Source of the DNA: Anoplopoma fimbria
Taxonomy: Eukaryota; Chordata; Actinopteri; Perciformes; Anoplopomatidae
NCBI RefSeq assembly: GCF_027596085.1
Contig: NC_072451.1
Coordinates: 3,090,377 to 3,154,376, forward strand
Reading direction: 5' to 3'
DNA: 64,000 nt
Shown one piece after another: positions 56,001-64,000 of the stretch. Position numbers and translations under genes: made by a program. Positions within the stretch are counted from its first letter, which is position 1. Every line of letters starts with the position of its first letter. Under the pieces are notes generated by a model. The model was given only the letters and a program-made list of their open reading frames with translations. It had not been told where the DNA came from and did no database searches.

Positions 56001-59000
56001 TGATCTTGCAGGAGCCTCCTCCATGGCAGTGGACGGTGGTGCTCATGTCCTGCCGGGCCACGATGGAGCGGATCTCCTCCTGTGACGGGACGTTCTCCCT
56101 GGCTCGAGTCTTCTTCAGGGAGTCCAGGGCGAAGGCGGCGTAACGATCCATCTCCGAGCCGGGGAGGAGCTCTCGAGTCCTGTTGAGAAAAACGATTTGG
56201 ATCATGAACAATCTTCAGATTAATCTATAAAGACGAGTTGTCATTGTGTCCTCCAAAAAACAGTTTTCTGGAGTCAAACTGTCCGCATCCATCTATGCAC
56301 ATGACTATACCTCTTGAGGTGGAACTTGAGGTATCTGAGGATGCTCCTGGTCGGGATGAAGGTGCAGGACATGCAGGCCAGGATCTTCCAGCTGCAGAGG
56401 TTCCCGGGGCTGCCGGTCTGCGGCGGCCGCACCGTCTGCTTGATCAGCTGGCAGTAGAGCTCGTCCCGCAGCGGTTTGAGCTCCTGGCCGGTCTGCAGGA
56501 TGCCCTGGATGATGGGCACCGGGTCGGCCACGCCCTCCAGGTGCTGCAGAGAGCCGAACACTTTGAGGGCCTCCTCCTGCAGCGTCGTGTAGCTTCTGTT
56601 TCTCAGAGCTGAACCGGGGCAGAGGGAAGAGGTTAGTGATGTGACGGGTGGTCTGTGATCGCGTAGCCTTTAATAGTACAACACTGTGTTTGTGGTCGGC
56701 TTATTTGACTTAGGTTAATGTTGATTTTCTTATATTTTTGTCTGAAGCTTAAACCTGTGCAGCTAAACAAGGAGGTCAGCTTCAAGGAGAGACCGCCACC
56801 AAACTCCCTTTAAAAATCAAGTCAATTTAAATTTGCCTCTCTTGTGGCAAACTATATGTCCTGCTTGAAACACTTTAGAAACCTCACTCGTTATTGTTCA
56901 TATCTTCTAGTAAATTCTGCAATTCAATCAATCCATTACACTTCTAAAAACTCTCTTAAGTTAAAGTCCTGCTACTTAATGCTAACAAGATATGATAAAG
57001 TACAGTAAATCACAGATAATGGCAATTAATCTTATTCATTTAAACAAAAGCTGGAGAAATGGCGCGTTCACAATCACATGTTCGTGCTCAAAGTTAACTC
57101 TCATTTGGAAGACAGAAGTTAAATGGACATATAGCTATTGAATGTATCACAGTTAGGTGGGAAAAACCTAACCTTCCCTCAAATCTAGATTATAAATCAT
57201 AATAAGAGAACATAGATTAATTAATAATATTAAGGTTTTAATAAAAAACAGATGTTTAAAGAAGTGGAGTCCTGTGATGGCACAAGTAAAGCGATGACAT
57301 GACTGAATTCTGGATCTAAAATGTTTGCATTCATTTTTATTTTGATGAAAAAGAAGAGAAATCTTATAATCTGATCTCTGATACTTCAGACTGGACTTTA
57401 TATTTGCTGAATGTTTCAGTCTTACTTGATGTCTGTCTTTGTGTGTTTCTTTTTTTTTGGTTTCTATATCTGTGTGACTCACCGCTGAGGTGGATGTCTC
57501 CGTAGGGCAGCGGCAGCAGCGGCGAGTGCAGCGGGTGGAGGCTGTAGCGAAGGATGGGGTTCCTCTTGTAGATCTGCTCCACCACCTCCGAGTTCAAACA
57601 GTTCTCCTGCAGAGAGCAGAGAGAGCCGGACTTCAATACAACGCTCTGCTGGTTATCTGAGGGTTTACTACGAGTGTGCAGCAGGTGGATGTATTCATTG
57701 TGGTAATTTAAGTTTCATCTAGATCTTCATTTTGGAATTATTAATCCTTATAGTCACAATTTTATGAAATAATACACTTTTTACTTTAATCTTGCTGTGT
57801 GACGTTTGCATGTAGCTCCAGTTTCTTCTCAGTCTAAACACATCCATGTTCACTTGATAGGAGACTCTTACTTAACAAAGGGTTAACTGTTTCCTACCCA
57901 ATGCATGCTGGGATAGATTCTAGCCTCCAGCAAGCTTGCACAGAAAAATGGTTGCATAATCCACAAAAAATGCTTTAAAAAAATGGGACTTCTCTAAATG
58001 TTTATATGCCCAATAAGTCCCAATATATTTAGTTACCTATTTTGTTTTTAAGTCAAAAATAAGAACAACTTATTTGCAGAATTTATGGGTTGAAAATTGG
58101 TGCGGGGTAAAAAGAAACAAATGCTGTCATGCTGTTGATCCTAAATTAGTATTTTAGCTTCCTGAACTACGACATGTTTGCAGCTTCCACCAAGGTCTCC
58201 ATCAGCTTCACGCCAGCAGGGGTTCCTACCTTGATGTCCTGGACCAGTTGCTGGGTCGGCGTGTCGATGGGGGCTTTGGTGTCGATGACGTTCTGGATGG
58301 AGTTGGCCCAACGCGTGGCCTCATTCAGCAGCTTACAGTAGAGACGGTACGAGTGTTTGCGGCCGTACACGATCACGTTCCAGTAGCCTGCCGGGAGAAC
58401 GAGTCACGTTAAGCAGAGTGGAAAAGATACAACTGAAGCATTAGTGTAAGAACTGTGATTTCATTTTCTCACCAGTGTCTTTGAAGATCTTTTCGTCCGG
58501 CTGAACCACCGAGCAGAGGCTGTTCAGCACCAGCGTTCCCAGCTTCAGCGAGTTTCGCTCTGAGCTCTTATAGTAGTCAAGGGAATTGTGGGTAAGCAGG
58601 AACCAGCGCTTCTTCAGCTTCAGCGATGCTTTTGTACTGTTCCTCATCTCTTTGTGCAACCAGCCTGGTGGAGATAAAGGAATCAGATATTTGTGTTGTC
58701 ATTAAAAAAAAGGTGTACAGTCAGTCTGACATGGCTGCAGTAACAAAATAACCTATGTGGAAGCACTTAATACACTTCAACTGTTTGAATTTATCCCAAA
58801 TGTTGAAACCTGCAAATTCCATCAAACAATTTAGATTTTTATTTTCTTTTTAGCTCAATCAACTAGACATTTATTGTCAAGTTTGTGTTGTTTTTCATGC
58901 CTCTGTAAATTTAGAAAAAAAAAATCTTTGAGTTGGGTTTAAGCTGCCACACCTACTAGACTGCGAACCAGAACTTTAAGCAAAAAGTAAAACAAAAGGG

Positions 59001-62000
59001 TAAATCCAAAAAGAACCCAATAAGTCACCGGCTACCACAACTAACCTACAGATGTTCCCGAACATTGTTCAGCGTAAAATAACGGTGTCAAATTCCTTGT
59101 ATGCATACGCATACATGGCCAATAAAGCTGATCCTGATTCTGATTCTGATTCATATGCTGTGCCTTATTGCTCTGCTGCTGTAAATCTGATTTATTTGTC
59201 CTCCTAAAATACATTCTTGGATGGACTCCAGCCCCCCAGCAACCCTTTCAAAGGCATCAGGGGTAAAGGGACGTTGAGGGATTGCGTTGTCACCTCTGAT
59301 GATGAACTCCTGGCCGTCGACCCGGGTGTCCCCTTTGGAGCGCTGCAGCAGAGTGATCCAGTGATGCATCTCCTCGGGCGTGTCGGCGTTGCAGTGCAGC
59401 ACGCGGTTCGCCGTGATCATGACGAAGGAGTTCGGCCTGTGACGGTTCAGAAAAAGAGTTGATATGTCAGAGGAAGAAGAGAGAAGACAATAATCAATAA
59501 ACTAACTTTTCATGACATACGATTCTATGACTTTTATTGACATTTTTTAACATACTATTCTATGACTTTCAGGACATTCTATACTATGACTTTTAAAGAT
59601 GTAGTAGGACTATTTGATGACAAACTAAACTAAACTTTTCATGACATACTAAACGGTCTCTTTATGACATACGATACTATGACTTTTTAATGACATAATA
59701 TCCTGACTTTTTTAGGTATTTTGTGAATTTTTTTTTATCATAAAAAAGTCATAGTTTAGTGTGTTGTAAAAAAACAAAAAAAGTATGTCGTAAAAATTAT
59801 AAAAAAGTCATAGTATAGTATGTCAAAAAAAGTAATTGTACAATATGTTGAAAAAAGCCATAAAAAAGTAATAGTGAAGTACGTCATGAAAAGTAATTAA
59901 AAAGTCATAGTATGTTATTAAAAATCATTGAAAAATGACAGTATTGTATGCCATGAAAAGTATCAATAGAGTCTTAGTATAGTATGTAAAAAAAAGCCAT
60001 AAAAAAGTCATAGTGTAGTATGTTGTGTAAAGTCATACAAAAGTCACAGTATGTCAAAAAAAGTCATTGTACAATATGTTGAAAAAAGCCATAAAAAAGT
60101 AATAGTATGTCATTAAAAATCATTGAAAAATGATAGTATTGTATGCCATGAAAAGTATCAATAGAGTCTTAGTATAGTATGTAAAAAAAAGCCATAAAAA
60201 AGTCATAGTATAGTATGTCTTAGAAAGTCATAAAGAAGTCATACTGTAGTATGTTGTGTAAAGTCATACAAAAGTCACAGTATGTCCAAAAAAAGCCATA
60301 ATAAAGTCATAGTATATAATGTCATAAAAAGGCATAAAAGTCATAGAATAGTATGTCATAAAAAGTCAAATGACTTCATTTAGCTGCTTCTAGATTTCAG
60401 AAAGACCTTTCCTTTGGAACAGAACAGACTTTGCAGACTATTGTTTCAACAAAATAAAAAATAAATTGAGTCCACAGTAATCAGTGACAGGATACCACAG
60501 AAGCCTTCATGAGCTGTTACTGATACTTTCATCTCACAGACACATTCTGGTTCCTTCACTTTGCTACAGAAAAGTAAATAATAAGAGAAATGTGTGAAGC
60601 AGGTCTGCACAGAGAAAAACCAGAGACGTGACGTGACTTAATGATGCCGGTCCTCACCTCTCTGGATTATCAGACGCACAAACCGAATCGATCATCCCCA
60701 CATCCAGCGTGCCCTGAAGAGAGAGAGGGAGAGAGGGAGGTTCACTGACAGTGTTCAGGGTTTGGATAATGAGATTGACCTTTTTCTGCCCCCATGGAAA
60801 CCAATTATCTCTCACACACGCACTGAAAACAGGATGTGGCTTTCCCATCACATCTGTGTCCTGTTCAACAAACAGGACCACAACAGAATAGAAAATAACC
60901 CCAAAAAATAGCACGTATAAAATAAATCTTAAAGTGTGTTTAGATTGATCGCTCAGTGAATTTTAAAGATGGCACAATCGCAACAAAGTCAATGGAAATT
61001 TAAGAAGAGATGTTAGTCTAAATAAAGATAAGATGCATCCATATAAGCTGAGCTGTATTAAGTGTAATTGACAATGTATTGTTATTATTATTATATGTTA
61101 TATCTTGTTAAAATACGAATAATAAACTAACTAAAGTAAGCTTATTGTATTAAATAAAACTTTGCGCTTATTCTGAAGCTATAACTAGTTTGACATTTAC
61201 ACACACAGCCAGTGTTTTGTAGATTTTTCTACGCCTTTTATATTGAAGTTTCTTTCCTTTTAATATCTCTGGACTGATTTATTTATTGACATTTTTATTT
61301 TCATGCCATGCATATATTTTCAAAATATCAAAATATTCAGTCTTCTCTCCAAGGCTTTGCAAATAAAACCTGCTACAAGAAAGGTTTTTCCTGAAGCACA
61401 ATTACATTTTTTCCATAATCATCTAGCCAAATCATCATTTTTTTTGTGTAAAGCAGCTGAATTGGGTGGAAACTTGTGCATTTATTCATATTCTTCACAT
61501 GTACCACTTAATTGTAGAGTTGCTGATTAAATGCTCTTAAGTTTTGAGAAGAAAATTTGAAAAAGTGATAAAAAAAAGTATTTATTCTCTTTAAAAAAAC
61601 TCTCAACCCATCATACATTATGACAACTCCATTACTCAGAGTGCTTTGCTTCCCCCTCGGTACTCACCACAGCATTCTGGGGGTTGGCCTGCTCGTCATG
61701 CATCTCTCTGATTTCCTGCTCTGTGGAGCCGTGGACCTGACTCAGCACGCTGAACCACTGGCTGTAACCACGGAGACGACATCATCATCAGCATAAAAAC
61801 ATCTTTTTTTAGTCAAATTTTAGTCAACTTCTCTCACTAAACAGGGATATAATTGTGTCTACATAAAAAAAAAAAAAAGAACAAATTCTCTTGGGTTTGT
61901 ATAAATAGATTTTTATACAAAATATTTTGTATTTTAAGCCTTAATAACTTCTGTTTCAGCAGCTATCTGTCACTAATGGTAAACATATTGAAATGAACAT

Positions 62001-63751
62001 ACAAAGCAGAAGAGATGTGGTAATAATGCATCCCTATTACTCTCTATGTGTCAATAAACTGTACAGCTAAAAAACAGATAATAAATACATATGTGTGTGT
62101 ACAAATAGGGTAAAAATGAAGGTAATTATGTGTTCAGACTGATTCTGTCTCAGACATAAACACAGGGTTTGGAGGAAGAGGACTGTCCCTCTGAGAGGAA
62201 ATCAATGTGTTGCCAGGGGCAACCGGCACACCTCCTCCTCAATATACTGTGTGTGACTCATCATGTGTGTATGTCAGATTTAAGGCTAATGGGGGGAATA
62301 ATAAAACCAGAAGGAGTAAGAGAGAATGAAAAAGAGATAAATAGTTGGTGTGACGTTAGCATTGTAATAATGATTTGGACTTCATCTCTGCATGAAAGAT
62401 GATATTCAGATGAAATGAAATAGCTTTAGTGGTGATGTGTGTAGCTTAGCACAGCATATCTGAAACAAACACACAATCTACCTGGCATCCTCGGGGGTCT
62501 CGGCGATCAGGTGGTAGGTCCTCTCTGGCATCACAATGTTGATTCCATTCTCCTTACCGGTGTTATCGATGATCTCTCTGAAGATCACAAGAAACAGAAA
62601 CAGCTTAATCTCTCATCACCTTAGAGGGCTTAGCTTGAAATGTATCTCTAAGGCATTGTTTCTCTAAAAAAAAGTTATAAGAAAACGTTAACAATTCACA
62701 AAAATATCTTAGTATAGCATGTCATGAAAAAGGCATAGTTTGGAATGGCATAAAAATGTAAAAAATAATGTCATCGTATAGTATGGCATGACAAATGTAA
62801 TAATAAAGCGCGCAATAAACATAATAATATAGTCATAATATAGTAAACCATGAAAATGATGTCACAGCGATACATTTCCATACTTATACTTTCGATAGCT
62901 TAAATAGAACAATCATTTTCTAAATAACCACCAGAACACAATACAAGAATATATATTTATCTAAAAAGACACTAACTTTGTTTAAAAGGTTCTAGCTTTA
63001 CATTTCTAGAAAAAGAAGTTGACAATTTTCCAGTTACTTCAATACTGCTATTGTAAAATCAGCAACTAGTGGTCATTAGAAGAACTGCATCCTAGTTATT
63101 CAGTAACAATATTGTAATTGTGATCATTTTATATATCAGATTTCCTGCTCTGTCCATTTCCTTAATTCTAAAATCTCCACCTGCAGGTCCAATAAGTGAT
63201 AATGTAAATAAGCTGCTCAAACACTAATTACAATCCACTCCAAATTCTTTAACTTCTTACATTTTTGTGTTTAATATCTAATAAGTGATAAAGTATAAAT
63301 AATAAGTATTAAAACACAAATAAGGGCTTTAAAGCTGAAGCTGCATTGTGTATTTTGAATTTTTATCAGTAGTATATAGGTTCTAGTTATTGTTGTCAGC
63401 AATTTAAAATAATTACAAAATGTTATGTCTTTGGTTCTTAAAATTGACTCTGCTATGTTTGATGACATCACACTGGAGATTCCTGAGCTGGTCTGATTGG
63501 TCCTTACTTGGCATCGTGCATGTCCAGCACCCCCTTCATCTTGTCCTCGCCGTCGTTCTCAAAGTACATGAGCTTGCTCTGGCGCAGCACGAACCAGCGG
63601 CGCTTCCAGTTGCGGCGGGACAGCGTGGAAGAGCCGCCTCCCTTCTTGTGGAGCCAGCCCTGCTTCAGAGCCTCCTGCTTGGTCCGGAACCACAGGAAGG
63701 TCTCGTCCTTCAGAACGCACCAGCGCCGCTTCCACGTGTTCATCAGACCGC
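53067..63751 (-). CDS. MYO10: Unconventional myosin-X, C-terminal half (partial)
   Basis: Fifteen minus-strand exons join in frame to the last 882 residues: 63751-63508, 62577-62482, 61761-61668, 60713-60658, 59436-59294, 58664-58473, 58387-58230, 57606-57483, 56608-56311, 56179-55972, 55738-55602, 55510-55390, 54789-54313, 53746-53555 and 53177-53067. In order they encode the first half of the split PH1 (TWKRRWCVLKDETFLWF), the inserted PH2 (WLHKKGGGSSTLSRRNWKRR), the rest of PH1 (SFVMITANRVLHCNADTPEE), PH3 (KLKKRWFLLTHNSLDYY), MyTH4 (NPILRYSLHPLHSPLLPLPY) and FERM (GGGSCKITINSHTTAGEV to AKLMKAYISMIVKKR). Myosin-X is the filopodial motor that binds PIP3 through PH2 and integrin tails through FERM. 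Motor, IQ, coiled-coil and PEST exons must lie beyond position 64000. All introns are GT-AG; the donor at 53554 (ATG then GTTCGT) is weak. The C-terminus ends GSQCSAW. Confidence 0.96.
59505..60365. repeat. AT-rich degenerate satellite with inverted halves in a MYO10 intron
   Basis: The right part (about 59740-60365) is built of words such as AAAAAGTCATAGTATAGTAT and GTCATAAAAAG; the left part (59505-59735) carries the reverse complement (CATACTATACTATGACTTTT). A longer block around ATTGTATGCCATGAAAAGTA recurs with a period of about 190 bp (59930 and 60125). Scattered words reappear at 62700-62860. Confidence 0.85.
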
Positions 63752-63904
63752 CTGGAGAGGAAAAATATGTTTTCATTTATGTGTTCACACTCTTCTGCTA
63801 CAACTACACATGATATTTGATGTATTAGATCATCTGGAGGACAGAATTTAATGTGAGGAAGGAATCTAGAGGAAGACAAATCTAACTATTACTATTAACA
63901 TTTT

Positions 63905-63985
63905 CAATTCAATTCAATTTATTTGTAAAGGCCAGAATCATAAATTACAAATCTGCCTCGGAGGGCTTTACAATCTGTACATCAT
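63905..63985. mobile_element. Teleost SINE/LINE-tail fragment
   Basis: TTCAATTCAATTTATTTGTA followed by ATCATAAATTACAAATCTGC and GGAGGGCTTTACAATCTGTA. This is a pattern common in fish interspersed repeats, here in the MYO10 intron at the right edge. Confidence 0.55.
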
Positions 63986-64000
63986 ATGACATCCTTGCAT

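Overview
This is a vertebrate nuclear genome window, almost certainly from a percomorph teleost. The genes are split by GT-AG introns, and AT-rich microsatellites and fish-type interspersed repeats are abundant. The intronless protamine genes resemble those I recall from sea bass and tuna. The identifiable vertebrate genes are ZNF622, MARCHF11 and MYO10, which also lie close together on human 5p15.1. No species is claimed.

Layout. (1) 1-13.5 kb: a tandem segmental duplication with a period of about 6.2-6.7 kb. Each complete unit carries a two-exon GIMAP/AIG1-type GTPase gene (3836-5403 and 10447-12268, +), a MITE-like element and L1-type reverse-transcriptase debris. The window opens inside a unit junction, so more copies probably lie to the left. 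The first GIMAP copy has lost its C-terminus to a frameshift. The segment 7.68-9.5 kb reads like two related sequences spliced together word by word. (2) 13.5-14.8 kb: a 28-bp minisatellite, a CTCF-like site, the ZNF622 promoter with an untranslated first exon, and a 0.5 kb AAT-rich microsatellite. (3) 15.4-21.2 kb (+): complete ZNF622, a 60S ribosome maturation factor, with six coding exons and 471 codons. (4) 26.9-38.4 kb (+): complete MARCHF11, a membrane RING-CH E3 ligase, with four coding exons and 305 codons. Its introns carry several local duplications. (5) 42.1-49.7 kb: a cluster of seven intronless protamine genes, each 108-126 bp. Six form three head-to-head pairs around palindromic promoters packed with CRE-like octamers, and the seventh is an orphan half-pair. 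Three copies of a second tiny TATA-driven unit, with a 43-44 codon hydrophobic ORF, sit downstream of three of the protamine genes and share the same promoter style. (6) 53.1-63.75 kb (-): the last 15 exons of MYO10, covering the split PH1/PH2, PH3, MyTH4 and FERM regions, with the motor, IQ and neck exons beyond the right edge.

The housekeeping or neuronal genes (ZNF622, MARCHF11, MYO10) look ordinary and intact. The unusual parts are the two multicopy accessory islands: the GIMAP tandem array, probably immune, and the palindromic protamine/micro-ORF array, probably spermatid-specific. The micro-ORF family has no identity I can assign. Its co-duplication and its matching TATA/CRE-like promoters with the protamines make it the best candidate here for an undescribed component. 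All exon boundaries were read by eye from reading frame and splice signals. Gene names rest on recognition of the protein families, not on a database search.
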